Shown here piece after piece: positions 8,839-17,335 of a stretch of DNA of 64,000 bases. The notes under the pieces were generated by a model, which was given only the letters and a program-made list of their open reading frames with translations, was not told the origin of the DNA and did no database searches. A program made the position numbers and the translations under genes. This DNA comes from Plantactinospora soyae (GTDB lineage Bacteria; Actinomycetota; Actinomycetes; Mycobacteriales; Micromonosporaceae). The stretch covers positions 682,001-746,000 of the forward strand of contig NZ_JADBEB010000001.1 in the NCBI RefSeq assembly GCF_014874095.1, read 5' to 3'. Every line of letters begins with the position of its first letter. Positions within the stretch are counted from its first letter, which is position 1.

Positions 8839-10218
8839 CTATCGCACCAGGCCGATGCCGGTGAAGGTGCGGTCGTACTCGGGGAACGACTGGTTGTTGA
8901 AGGGCGCGTAGATCCAGGTACGCAACGAGTTGGCCGCCGTGTCGACCTCCATCAGCCGTACCGGGTTGGTGGTGTTCGAGTGGAACGTCTGGAGGAAGGT
9001 GTAGATCCGGTTGCCGTGTACGCCGGTGTCCACCCGGTTCGCCGCCACACCCACGTGGCCGGAGAAGACGAACTTGATGTTGGCGTACTGCTTGATCAGG
9101 TTGTCGTACAGGTACTGCGGGCTGGTGGCGCCGTAGCTCGCGCTCTGCTCGATATTGCCGTTGCCGTCGATGTAGTCGTGCGTGACGACCACGACGTTGT
9201 GCCGCGAGTTGGCGGCGACGACGCCCTTCGCCCAGTTGACCGCCTCGGCCCGGGGCCACAGTTCGAGGGTCAGCACCAGCCACTGCACGCCGCCGGCCTC
9301 GTACGTCGAGTACGAGTTGTCGACCTTGCCCGCCTCGAACTGTCCCCGTACGCCGCCGTACTGGCCGGCGGTGAAGTACCGGTTGAACACGGTCGTGTCC
9401 CGCACGAGTTCGCGGGTCCGGGCGGGATCCCGGGCCGAGCCGCCGACACCGGTCGCCTGGGTGTCGTGGTTCCCGATCGCCAGCGAGTACGGAATCCGCG
9501 CCGTCTCGAACGGCCGCATGGCGTTCCGGGCGATCTCGTACTGCGAGTGGTCCGGGGTGTCCCAGTTCACGACGTCACCAGAGTGCGTCACGAACCGCAG
9601 GTCCAGCGCGGAGCGGTTGCCGACCAGCCAGTCGGTGCGCTGCCGGAAGCGGGTGTCACTCGCGTTCAGGACCTCCTGCTGGGTGTCGGGCATGACCGCG
9701 AAGCTGAACTTCGGGTCGGTCGTCGTGGCCGGCGTCTCCATCCGGGCGTACGCCACGTGCACGTTGCGGTCGCACGACGCCGTACTCCGGTCGTTGACCA
9801 GCTGGATCCGGACGCTGTGCTGGCCCGCGCCGACCGCCGCGCCCACCGGATAGCTGCCGTAGCTGGTGGCGCTGACGATCGTGCTCTCACCGACGACCGC
9901 GCCGTCCACGGTCACCCGGATGGTCGGCCAGCCCTCGCAGTTGTCGCCGATGGCGCCGACCAGGACCCGGCCGGAGCCCTGGATCGTGGTGGTGGCGTAG
10001 CTGGAGTTGCTCCACAGTGAGGCGTGGGTACCCGACGCGGGCACCGGCGTGCCGGTCGCCGGGCGGATCGTGCCGTCCACCACGCTGAACTGCGACGGTT
10101 CGGCGGCGCTCGCGGCGCCGGTGAAGCTGGCTCCCGACGTCACCACCGCCGCGGCGACGACGATCACCGAGGTGATCACGGATCTGCTCTTCCTGGTACG
10201 CACCGTCGTTCCCTCCAT
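8839..10218 (-). CDS. Secreted calcineurin-like metallophosphoesterase
   Basis: This 459-residue protein has a Sec-type signal peptide: a basic N-terminus (RTRKSRS), a hydrophobic core (VITSVIVVAAAVV), then Ala-x-Ala near residue 38. Residues of about 45-180 form a beta-rich domain resembling carbohydrate-binding or NPCBM-like modules. The C-terminal half carries the metallophosphoesterase ligand series: an N-terminal Asp near DTQQ, SGDVVNWD, GNHD, VVTHDY and SGHVG. It should hydrolyse phosphoesters outside the cell on an unknown substrate. The gene is monocistronic. Confidence 0.87.
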   Translation of the reverse strand: MEGTTVRTRKSRSVITSVIVVAAAVVTSGASFTGAASAAEPSQFSVVDGTIRPATGTPVPASGTHASLWSNSSYATTTIQGSGRVLVGAIGDNCEGWPTIRVTVDGAVVGESTIVSATSYGSYPVGAAVGAGQHSVRIQLVNDRSTASCDRNVHVAYARMETPATTTDPKFSFAVMPDTQQEVLNASDTRFRQRTDWLVGNRSALDLRFVTHSGDVVNWDTPDHSQYEIARNAMRPFETARIPYSLAIGNHDTQATGVGGSARDPARTRELVRDTTVFNRYFTAGQYGGVRGQFEAGKVDNSYSTYEAGGVQWLVLTLELWPRAEAVNWAKGVVAANSRHNVVVVTHDYIDGNGNIEQSASYGATSPQYLYDNLIKQYANIKFVFSGHVGVAANRVDTGVHGNRIYTFLQTFHSNTTNPVRLMEVDTAANSLRTWIYAPFNNQSFPEYDRTFTGIGLVR

Positions 10219-10552
10219 GCAGGCTCCGCCCGTTGGCGGACATCTGGAGGTTAGACAAGATCAGCATCTCATCCAGCGCGATGCATGGGAACACCTGGAG
10301 AACAGTGGGAGACCGGCGGAAATGAGGGCGCGGGGGGCCCGGGACAGGGCCCCCCGCAGGGAAGGGACGGCCGGCTGTGCGCAACAGCCGGGAAGACCGT
10401 CCTACCGGTACGGGCCTCTCGCGGCGGCCTCGACCGGACCGGTCTTCCTGGACGCGACTGGCATCACGTCCACCCTGTCCAACGAGGCTCACCGGAGGGT
10501 GGTAACGGTAGAAATCGGTCGTACCCGGACGCCAACCGGGATGGCACCGGTG
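10219..10552. other. Intergenic region upstream of the metallophosphoesterase
   Basis: This 334-base stretch separates the metallophosphoesterase start from the hairpin behind icd, both on the minus strand. It must contain the metallophosphoesterase promoter. I see no protein with family features, RNA gene or convincing promoter boxes. Confidence 0.4.
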
Positions 10553-10600
10553 GATGTTGACGACTTGTCGTCGTCGGAACGACCACAAGTCGTCAACATC
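10553..10600. terminator. 16-base perfect inverted repeat behind icd
   Basis: GATGTTGACGACTTGT (10553-10568) and its exact complement ACAAGTCGTCAACATC (10585-10600) flank a 16-base loop. It lies just beyond the 3' end of icd and probably terminates it. The arms are unusually AT-rich for this genome, so a protein-binding palindrome is the alternative. Confidence 0.65.
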
Positions 10601-10662
10601 GCGGACGGCGCGGTGTCAGCTGCGGACGTGCAGTGTCAGCTGCGGACGGTGCGGTGTCAGCC
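10601..10662. repeat. Three-copy 20-21 base tandem repeat at the icd stop codon
   Basis: The unit GCGGACGGTGCGGTGTCAGC appears at 10601-10621, 10622-10641 and 10642-10662 with small changes. The last copy includes the icd stop codon. It resembles the repeat at the VOC gene end, a second case of short duplication at a stop codon. Confidence 0.85.
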
Positions 10663-11874
10663 GGCGATCTTCTTGGCCAGGTTGCTGTCCAGCGCGGCCA
10701 TGAACTCGTCGGTGCTCAGCCACGGGGCGTCCCGGGAGATGAGCAGGGCCAGGTCCTTGGTCATCTGGCCACCCTCGACGGTCTCCACGCAGACCTGCTC
10801 CAGCGCGTCGGCGAACCGGGTCACCTCGGGCGTGCCGTCCAGCTTGCCCCGGTGGGCCAGGCCACGGGTCCAGGCGAAGATCGACGCGATCGGGTTGGTC
10901 GAGGTCTTCTCGCCCTTCTGCCACTGCCGGTAGTGCCGGGTGACCGTGCCGTGCGCCGCCTCGGCCTCGACCGTACGGCCGTCCGGGGTCATCAGCACCG
11001 ACGTCATCAGGCCCAGCGAGCCGAAGCCCTGCGCCACCGTGTCGGACTGCACGTCACCGTCGTAGTTCTTGCAGGCCCAGACGAAGCCGCCCTCCCACTT
11101 CAGCGCGGCGGCCACCATGTCGTCGATCAGCCGGTGCTCGTAGGTGATTCCGGCGGCGTCGAACTCGGCCTTGAACTCCGCCTCGAAGACCTCGGCGAAG
11201 ATGTCCTTGAAACGGCCGTCGTACGCCTTCAGGATGGTGTTCTTCGTGGACAGGTAGACCGGGTAACCGCGGTCCAGGCCGTACCGGAGCGAGGCCCGGG
11301 CGAAGTCCCGGATGGAGTCGTCGTAGTTGTACATCCCCATCGTGACGCCGCCACCGGTGAAGTTCGCGACCTCCATCTCGACCGGGGCGCCACCGTCGGT
11401 CGGGGTGTAGGTGAGGGTCACCGTGCCCGGCCCCGGCACCACGAAGTCGGTGGCCTTGTACTGGTCGCCGTGCGCGTGCCGGCCAATGATGATCGGCTTG
11501 GTCCAGCCGGGCACCAGCCGCGGCACATTGGCCATGATGATCGGCTCACGGAACACCACGCCACCGAGAATGTTCCGGATCGTGCCGTTCGGCGACCGCC
11601 ACATCTTCTTGAGGCCGAACTCCTCGACCCGGGCCTCGTCCGGGGTGATGGTGGCGCACTTGACGCCGACGCCATGCTGCTTGATGGCGTTCGCGGCATC
11701 GACCGTGACCTGGTCGTCGGTCTCGTCGCGGTACTGGATCGACAGGTCGTAGTAGTGCAGGTCGACGTCGAGGTACGGCAGGATCAACTGCTCGCGGATC
11801 TGCTTCCAGATGATCCGGGTCATCTCGTCGCCGTCGAGTTCTACCACCGGGTTCGTAACCTTGATCTTCGCCAT
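10657..11874 (-). CDS. icd: NADP-dependent isocitrate dehydrogenase
   Basis: The 405-residue enzyme oxidatively decarboxylates isocitrate to 2-oxoglutarate in the TCA cycle. It belongs to the homodimeric, eukaryote-like group, with an N-terminus reading [17 protein letters not shown], the substrate motif [11 protein letters not shown], and the acidic metal-site region around DDMVA and NYDGDVQSD. Length and sequence fit this group. ATG 11874 was chosen over a start nine codons upstream because GGAAGGAG lies at the right distance. mdh and folD follow nearby, as in related actinomycetes. Confidence 0.95.
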   Translation of the reverse strand: MAKIKVTNPVVELDGDEMTRIIWKQIREQLILPYLDVDLHYYDLSIQYRDETDDQVTVDAANAIKQHGVGVKCATITPDEARVEEFGLKKMWRSPNGTIRNILGGVVFREPIIMANVPRLVPGWTKPIIIGRHAHGDQYKATDFVVPGPGTVTLTYTPTDGGAPVEMEVANFTGGGVTMGMYNYDDSIRDFARASLRYGLDRGYPVYLSTKNTILKAYDGRFKDIFAEVFEAEFKAEFDAAGITYEHRLIDDMVAAALKWEGGFVWACKNYDGDVQSDTVAQGFGSLGLMTSVLMTPDGRTVEAEAAHGTVTRHYRQWQKGEKTSTNPIASIFAWTRGLAHRGKLDGTPEVTRFADALEQVCVETVEGGQMTKDLALLISRDAPWLSTDEFMAALDSNLAKKIAG

Positions 11875-11955
11875 CGGCCGGCGCTCCTTCCCGGGACACA
11901 TGCTCTAGCAGTACGAGCGTACTGCAGCGCGTCGGGGACCCGTACACTGCCCGCC

Positions 11956-12948
11956 ATGGTCAGCCGTTCCGTTGGTCGAATCACCGTCACCGCGCTGCCG
12001 GACGCCGAAGGGCTTTTCTTCCAGCCCCGCGCCGAGGCGTTCCCCACCGCGACCGCAGAACACTGGCGGCTGGCCGACGAGCGCGACTCGGCCGCGGTGA
12101 CCGCCGACGGGCGGTGGCGACTCCCGTTCCGCTGCTTCGCGATCCGAATCGGCGGCGACCCGGATCCCACTGGCACGGGCGCCGCTGGAACGGGCCCCAC
12201 CGGCACGGCCTCCGCTGGCACGGGCGACGGTGGCACGGCCTCCGCCGGCACGGGTGGCGGTGGTATCGGGGCCGCCGGCGCGGGTGGCCGGGTGATCCTG
12301 GTCGACGCGGGCGTCGGACCGGCCGACGCCCCGGCGAAGAGCTGGGCTCCGGTACCGGGGCGTCTGCCGGCCGAACTGGCCGCCGTCGGCATCGCGCCGG
12401 ACGAGGTCGACACGGTGGTGCTCACCCACATGCACACCGACCACATCGGCTGGGCAGTGACGGGAGACCCGCCGACCCCGTACTTCCGGAACGCCCGTTA
12501 CCTGCTGCAACGGGTGGAGATCGACACTATCCGCCGGCACGGCGCCCCCGGGCTGGCCGAACACCTCCTCGACCCGCTGCTGGCGACCGGTCAGCTCGAC
12601 GCCCTCGACGGTGACGAACGGCTGGCCACCGGCGTACGGGTGCTGTCCACCCCCGGCCACACCCCCGGCCACCAGTCCGTCCTGATCGAGGCTGACCGGT
12701 TAGGAAGGGGCCCTTCTTCTACAAAAAGCGATAAGAAGGGGCCCTTCCTTCAGACTGATGCGCTGCTGCTGACCGGCGACCTGCTGGTGCACATGGTGCA
12801 ACTGGTCGCGCCCGAGCTGCCGTACGCCCACGAGGACGACCCGGTCGCGGCCCGGCGGTCCCGGGAAAGGCTCCTCGGTGAGCTGGCCGGACGGCCCGGC
12901 GCCACGCTCGGCACCCCGCACCTGAGTACACCCTTCGTTCCGCTGTAG
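11956..12948 (+). CDS. Metallo-beta-lactamase-fold hydrolase with repeat-derived insert
   Basis: The 330-residue protein has the MBL zinc motif HMHTDH at 158-163, a downstream PGHTPGH histidine and LLTGD with the bridging Asp, so the metal site looks complete. Two segments look foreign to the fold. Residues of about 71-111 are a Gly/Thr/Ala low-complexity run. Residues of about 248-267 (containing GRGPSSTKSDKKGPF) are translated from the paired palindromic repeat at 12700-12750, which keeps the frame open. The insert sits just before the strand leading to LLLTGD. Whether the enzyme is active is uncertain. Confidence 0.8.
   Translation: MVSRSVGRITVTALPDAEGLFFQPRAEAFPTATAEHWRLADERDSAAVTADGRWRLPFRCFAIRIGGDPDPTGTGAAGTGPTGTASAGTGDGGTASAGTGGGGIGAAGAGGRVILVDAGVGPADAPAKSWAPVPGRLPAELAAVGIAPDEVDTVVLTHMHTDHIGWAVTGDPPTPYFRNARYLLQRVEIDTIRRHGAPGLAEHLLDPLLATGQLDALDGDERLATGVRVLSTPGHTPGHQSVLIEADRLGRGPSSTKSDKKGPFLQTDALLLTGDLLVHMVQLVAPELPYAHEDDPVAARRSRERLLGELAGRPGATLGTPHLSTPFVPL
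12700..12750. repeat. Paired palindromic repeat, copy 2, inside a coding sequence
   Basis: The quasi-palindromes at 12702-12718 and 12733-12749 flank the spacer CTACAAAAAGCGATA, which is close to the reverse complement of the spacer in the copy at 2869-2920. The insertion is in frame with the MBL-fold hydrolase and adds about 20 residues. Confidence 0.88.
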
Positions 12949-13010
12949 TACTGCTTCAGGTCGATTGTCACCGGTGGTGTGGTTCGCCCTACCTGACGAT
13001 CATCGATGAC

Positions 13011-14684
13011 ATGACTTCTCCGTACCCGCTCAGCCGCCGGCGATTCGTCTCGGCGGCCGGCGCCGCAACCGCCGGCATCGTGGTCGGACCCATGCTGCTG
13101 ACCCCCGACGGCGCCGCCGCGCACATCCCGTCCAGTGCCGGTGGACCACTGCCCGGCAACGTCTTCACCCTCGGCGTCGCCTCGGGTGACCCACTGCCCG
13201 ACGGCGTGGTGCTGTGGACCCGGCTCGCCCCGCAGCCCCTGCTCGGCGGCGGCATGCCGGCCCGGCCGGTGCCGGTGCGCTGGGAGATCGCGCAGGACCA
13301 GCGGTTCCGGCGGATCCACCGCCGGGGCACCGCGCTGGCCCACCCCGACCTGGCCCACTCGGTGCACGTCGAGGTCTCCGGACTGCGCCCGGACACCGAG
13401 TACCACTACCGGTTCCGGGTCGGCCAGGAGATCTCCCCGGTCGGCCGGACCCGCACCGCCCCGGCCGAGCACGCCCGACCCCGGCGGCTGCGGTTCGCGT
13501 TCGCGAGCTGCCAGGACTACCAGGCCGGCGCGTACACCGCGCACCAGCACCTGGCCGAGGAGGATCTCGCCTTCGTCGCCTTCCTCGGCGACTACATCTA
13601 CGAGAACCGGCCGAATCCGGCGGCGTACCGGGTGCACCAGGGCAACGACGAGCCGTACTCGCTGACCGACTACCGGAACCAGCACGCCCAGTACAAGACC
13701 GATCCCGACCTGCAACGCGCGCACGGGGCGTTTCCGTGGATCGTCACCTTCGACGACCACGAACTGGACAACAACTGGGCCGACGAGATCCCGCAGGACC
13801 CGGATCTGCAGACTCCGGCGGCGTTCCAGGCTCGGCGCAGGGCCGCCTTCCAGGCGTACTACGAGCACATGCCGCTACGCCGGTCCGCCCTGCCGCGTGG
13901 CCTGGACCTGCGGCTCTACCGGCGGCTGCGGTTCGGCAACCTGGCCAGCGTGCACGTGCTGGACACCCGGCAGTACCGCAGCGACCAGCCGGCCAGCCTG
14001 GCCGACGCCGCCAACCCCGAGCTGTCGATGACCGGGCCGGAGCAGGAACGCTGGCTGGTGCACGGGCTGCGTTCGTCCGACAGCCGGTGGAACCTGCTGG
14101 CCAACCAGGTGATGTGGGCCTCGAACGACCGGCAGGCCGGCCCCGGGCAGACCTTCGACCTGGACAACTGGGACGGGTACCGGGCGCAGCGGCGTCGGCT
14201 GCTGGAGTTCTTCGGCTCCGGTCAGGTGGACAACCCGGTGGTGCTGACCGGTGACCGGCACTGCACCTGGGTCTGTGACCTCAAGCCCGACTTCGACGAC
14301 CCGGCCTCACCGGTGGTCGGCGCCGAGATCACCGGTACGTCGATCACCTCCGGCGGCAACCCGGACACCGCCGCCTTCCACCGCACGTACGACCCGATCA
14401 TGGCCGAGAGCCCGCACTGGAAGTACATCGACAACCAGCGCGGGTACGTCGTCTGCGACGTGACCCCGGAACGGATGCTCAGCTCGCTCCGGCTGGTCGA
14501 CACGGTCTGGGCACCGACGGCCACCGTGCGGACGGCCGCCGAGTTCGTCGTACTGGCCGGCGAGCCGGGCATCTCGGTAGCCAGCCAGGAGACTCCGGCC
14601 ACCACCGCCGCCGCCCGGATCCGCCCGACCGCCGAACGGACCTACCCGGTCGACGACCACCAGGACTCGTTCCCGCTCCGCTGA
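13011..14684 (+). CDS. phoD: Alkaline phosphatase D (PhoD-like), Tat-exported
   Basis: This 557-residue protein has a twin-arginine signal, SRRRFVSAAG, followed by a hydrophobic stretch, so it should be exported folded. The body contains the N-terminal PhoD domain and the catalytic metallophosphatase region: FASCQDYQAG, FLGDYIYEN, TFDDHELDNNW, and GDRHCTW near the end. PhoD enzymes release phosphate from mono- and diesters, usually with calcium and iron, during phosphate scarcity. It is monocistronic, and a palindromic repeat lies behind it. No PHO box was identified. Confidence 0.9.
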   Translation: MTSPYPLSRRRFVSAAGAATAGIVVGPMLLTPDGAAAHIPSSAGGPLPGNVFTLGVASGDPLPDGVVLWTRLAPQPLLGGGMPARPVPVRWEIAQDQRFRRIHRRGTALAHPDLAHSVHVEVSGLRPDTEYHYRFRVGQEISPVGRTRTAPAEHARPRRLRFAFASCQDYQAGAYTAHQHLAEEDLAFVAFLGDYIYENRPNPAAYRVHQGNDEPYSLTDYRNQHAQYKTDPDLQRAHGAFPWIVTFDDHELDNNWADEIPQDPDLQTPAAFQARRRAAFQAYYEHMPLRRSALPRGLDLRLYRRLRFGNLASVHVLDTRQYRSDQPASLADAANPELSMTGPEQERWLVHGLRSSDSRWNLLANQVMWASNDRQAGPGQTFDLDNWDGYRAQRRRLLEFFGSGQVDNPVVLTGDRHCTWVCDLKPDFDDPASPVVGAEITGTSITSGGNPDTAAFHRTYDPIMAESPHWKYIDNQRGYVVCDVTPERMLSSLRLVDTVWAPTATVRTAAEFVVLAGEPGISVASQETPATTAAARIRPTAERTYPVDDHQDSFPLR

Positions 14685-14756
14685 GACCGAGGCAGCGCGG
14701 CTGAGCCGACGCCCGGCCGGCAGCGCCGACGCCGAGCCGACCTCCGCCGGTAATGC

Positions 14757-14803
14757 GGGAAGGGGCCCTTCCTGGCGTTTTCCGCCTGGGAAGGGCCCCT
14801 TCT
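14757..14803. repeat. Paired palindromic repeat, copy 3, between convergent genes
   Basis: Quasi-palindromes at 14757-14773 and 14788-14803 surround the spacer TGGCGTTTTCCGCCT, which is itself a short hairpin. The unit lies between the convergent phoD and mdh genes and probably terminates both. Its spacer differs from copies 1 and 2. Confidence 0.8.
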
Positions 14804-14818
14804 CCACCACTTCAGGGG

Positions 14819-15769
14819 TCACATGCTGGAGATGTCACCCTGCTTGGCCCGGACCGCCTCGGCGGCGGCCAGCAGGCTCGCCGTCTCGTCGGCGTCCAGC
14901 GGCGTCTCGACGACCCGGCGGACGCCCTCGCGGCCGATCTCGGCCTCCACACCCAGGTAGACACCGGCGATCCCGTACTCGCCGTCGACCCAGGCACAGA
15001 CCGGCAGGACCTCGCCGGAGTCGGTGGCCACCGCCCGGGCCATCCGAGCCGCGGCGGCCGACGGGGCGTAGTAGGCGGAGCCGGTCTTCAGCAACGCGAC
15101 GACCTCGGCCCCACCGTTGCGGGTCCGGACCACGAGCTCCTCGATCTTCTCGGCCGGCATCACGTCGCGCAGCGGCTTGCCGTCGACCGTGCTGCGGGAC
15201 GGCACCGGCACCATGGTGTCGCCGTGCGAGCCGAGGGTGAGGGTCCGGACCGAGGCCACCGGCACCGAGAGTGCCTCGGCGACGAAGTTGGTGAACCGGG
15301 CCGTGTCGAGCATGCCGGCCTGGCCGAGCACCCGGTTCTTCGGGAACTGGGTGGCGAGCTGAGCCAGCGCGGTCATCTCGTCCAGCGGGTTGGAGACGAC
15401 GATGACCACGGCGTTCGGGGCGTACTTGGCGACGTTCTCGGCGACCTGGCGGACGATCCGGGCGTTCGTCTCCAGCAGGTCCATCCGGCTCATGCCCGGC
15501 TTGCGGGGCAGACCGGCGGTGATCACCACGACGTCCGAGCCTTCGAGCTGCTCGTAGCCCTCGCCGTTCTTACCCGTCGTCACGCCGACGACGGTGGTCT
15601 CGAAGCCCTCGACCGGGCGCGACTGGTTGAGGTCCAGCGCGATGCCCTCGGGCTTGCCCTCGATGATGTCGGTGATCACGACCGTGTCGAAGACGTCGTA
15701 CTCCGCCAGGCGCTGCGCGGTCGTGGAGCCGTAGAAGCCGGCGCCGACGACGGTGACCTTTTTGCCCAT
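14819..15769 (-). CDS. mdh: Malate dehydrogenase
   Basis: The 316-residue NAD-dependent enzyme interconverts malate and oxaloacetate in the TCA cycle. The Rossmann motif is VVGAGFYGSTTAQRL. The substrate loop arginines are in GLPRKPGMSR, a further conserved segment is VSNPLDEMT, and the catalytic His is in LGSHGDTMVP. The sequence is of the LDH-like MDH type found in actinomycetes and Bacteroidetes. It lies between the convergent phoD gene and folD on the same strand. Confidence 0.94.
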   Translation of the reverse strand: MGKKVTVVGAGFYGSTTAQRLAEYDVFDTVVITDIIEGKPEGIALDLNQSRPVEGFETTVVGVTTGKNGEGYEQLEGSDVVVITAGLPRKPGMSRMDLLETNARIVRQVAENVAKYAPNAVVIVVSNPLDEMTALAQLATQFPKNRVLGQAGMLDTARFTNFVAEALSVPVASVRTLTLGSHGDTMVPVPSRSTVDGKPLRDVMPAEKIEELVVRTRNGGAEVVALLKTGSAYYAPSAAAARMARAVATDSGEVLPVCAWVDGEYGIAGVYLGVEAEIGREGVRRVVETPLDADETASLLAAAEAVRAKQGDISSM

Positions 15770-15977
15770 GGTCGTCCCACTCTCTGATACCGGTCGGGTT
15801 ATTTCCGGACGGTATCAGTCAGAGGTGTTCGGATCTGGCCAGGGGCGGATTTGCCCGCTGTCGCTCACACTCGGGCCGCTCGCCCCGGCCATCCTCCGGC
15901 AGCATGTCCGGGGTGGGATGTCCGGATCCATCCGTCGATGCCCGTCCCGATCCCCGGGAGGTGGAGCCGGTGTCGAC

Positions 15978-16859
15978 TCAGCCCCGCGCGGCGTTCTCCA
16001 ACTGGAGCTCGGCCCGCTCCACGACGTTGCTCAGCAGCATCGCCCGGGTCATCGGGCCCACCCCGCCCGGCATCGGCACCAACGCCCCGGCCACCTCGGC
16101 GACCTCCGGTCCGACGTCCCCGGTGTAGCGGCCCTTGCCGTCCGTGCCGATCACCCGGGTGATCCCGACGTCGACCACGACCGCGCCCGGCTTGACCATG
16201 TCCGCGGTGAGCAGCCCCGGTACGCCGGCCGCCACGATCACGATGTCGGCCGCCCGGGTGTGTGCGGCCAGATCCAGGGTGCCGGTGTGGCAGAGCGTCA
16301 CGGTGGCGTTCTCGCTGCGCCGGGTGAGCAGCAGCCCGAGCGGGCGACCGACCGTGTTGCCCCGGCCGACCACCGCCACCTCGGCGCCGCGCAACGCCAC
16401 GTCATGCCGGCGGAGCAGTTCGACGATGCCGCGCGGGGTGCAGGGCAGCGGCCCCGGATAACCGAGTACGAGCCGACCCAGGTTGACCGGGTGCAGCCCG
16501 TCGGCGTCCTTGTCCGGGTCGATCGTCTCCAGCACGTGCTGGGTGTCCAGGTGGGCCGGGAGCGGCAGCTGCACGATGTAGCCGTGGCAGGCCGGGTCGG
16601 CGTTGAGTTCGGCGACGACCGCGTCGACCTGCTCCTGGGTCGCGTCGGCGGGCAGCTCCCGGCGGATGGAGGCGATCCCGACCTCCGCGCAGTCCCGGTG
16701 CTTGCCGTTGACGTACGCCTGCGAGCCGGGATCCTCACCGACCAGTACGGTGCCGAGCCCCGGTACGACGCCCCGCTCGGCCAGCGCCTTGACCCGGACG
16801 CGCAGTTCGTCCTTGATGTGTGCCGCAGTGGCTTTGCCGTCGAGGAGGGTGGCCGTCAC
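15978..16859 (-). CDS. folD: Bifunctional methylenetetrahydrofolate dehydrogenase/cyclohydrolase
   Basis: The 293-residue FolD interconverts 5,10-methylene-, methenyl- and 10-formyl-tetrahydrofolate, supplying formyl groups for purine synthesis. Catalytic Y49 and K53 are in [12 protein letters not shown]. The NADP site is [14 protein letters not shown], and the C-terminal motif [11 protein letters not shown] is present. Length is normal. The purN/purH reading frame, which uses its product, lies on the same strand beyond the transporter and island. Confidence 0.94.
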   Translation of the reverse strand: MTATLLDGKATAAHIKDELRVRVKALAERGVVPGLGTVLVGEDPGSQAYVNGKHRDCAEVGIASIRRELPADATQEQVDAVVAELNADPACHGYIVQLPLPAHLDTQHVLETIDPDKDADGLHPVNLGRLVLGYPGPLPCTPRGIVELLRRHDVALRGAEVAVVGRGNTVGRPLGLLLTRRSENATVTLCHTGTLDLAAHTRAADIVIVAAGVPGLLTADMVKPGAVVVDVGITRVIGTDGKGRYTGDVGPEVAEVAGALVPMPGGVGPMTRAMLLSNVVERAELQLENAARG

Positions 16860-17335
16860 AGCCAGATCGTCTCACGAGGCACCCCCGGTTGGTCGGGCAC
16901 CCGCCTGGTCGGGGGTCCGGGTCAGCCACTCGGTCAGCCGGCGGTCAGCCGCGCGACTGGCACCAGATGCTAACTATACGTAACCGTGTTCTTAGTCACC
17001 CTGAGTGAGAACTTGTGGCGTTGTCCACAATATGGACCAGCCGAGAGGGCGCAATCAGGATTATCCGCCCACTCGTGGATTGGGGATCTCCGGACCGAAA
17101 GCAGTCCTGTTTCACGGGGGTAGGCGTGGGATGTCCGAATCAGCACATGGCCTGAGAGGCGATCTCTTTAGCAGCTCAGAGCAGATATGTGCAAGCGCTG
17201 GACGCCGCCTGTGTTATTGACTTGTAATCATCCAGTTTGGCCCGAGGTCCTGCTACGACCTACCTTTGCCCAGCGTTGCTCAGCGTCACCCAGCCATGGG
17301 AGCGACTGCTCAGCGTAAGGAGACGAGGAGGCTCA
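16860..17335. promoter_or_regulatory. Long intergenic region upstream of the oligopeptide transporter
   Basis: This 476-base region lies between divergent folD and the transporter. It is more AT-rich than its surroundings and must carry both promoters. TTGACT at 17217-17222 resembles a -35 box, but I see no well-spaced -10 hexamer. AAGGAGACGAGGAGG just before 17336 is a strong ribosome binding site. No convincing coding sequence was found inside. Confidence 0.4.

Noticed and set aside
10633-11955. Long plus-strand extension ahead of the MBL-fold hydrolase
   Set aside because: It runs antisense to icd and has no start signal; homology to the hydrolase begins at 11956.
17005-17220. 71-codon frame upstream of the transporter
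   Set aside because: No ribosome binding site and no conserved pattern; it lies in the promoter-bearing region.
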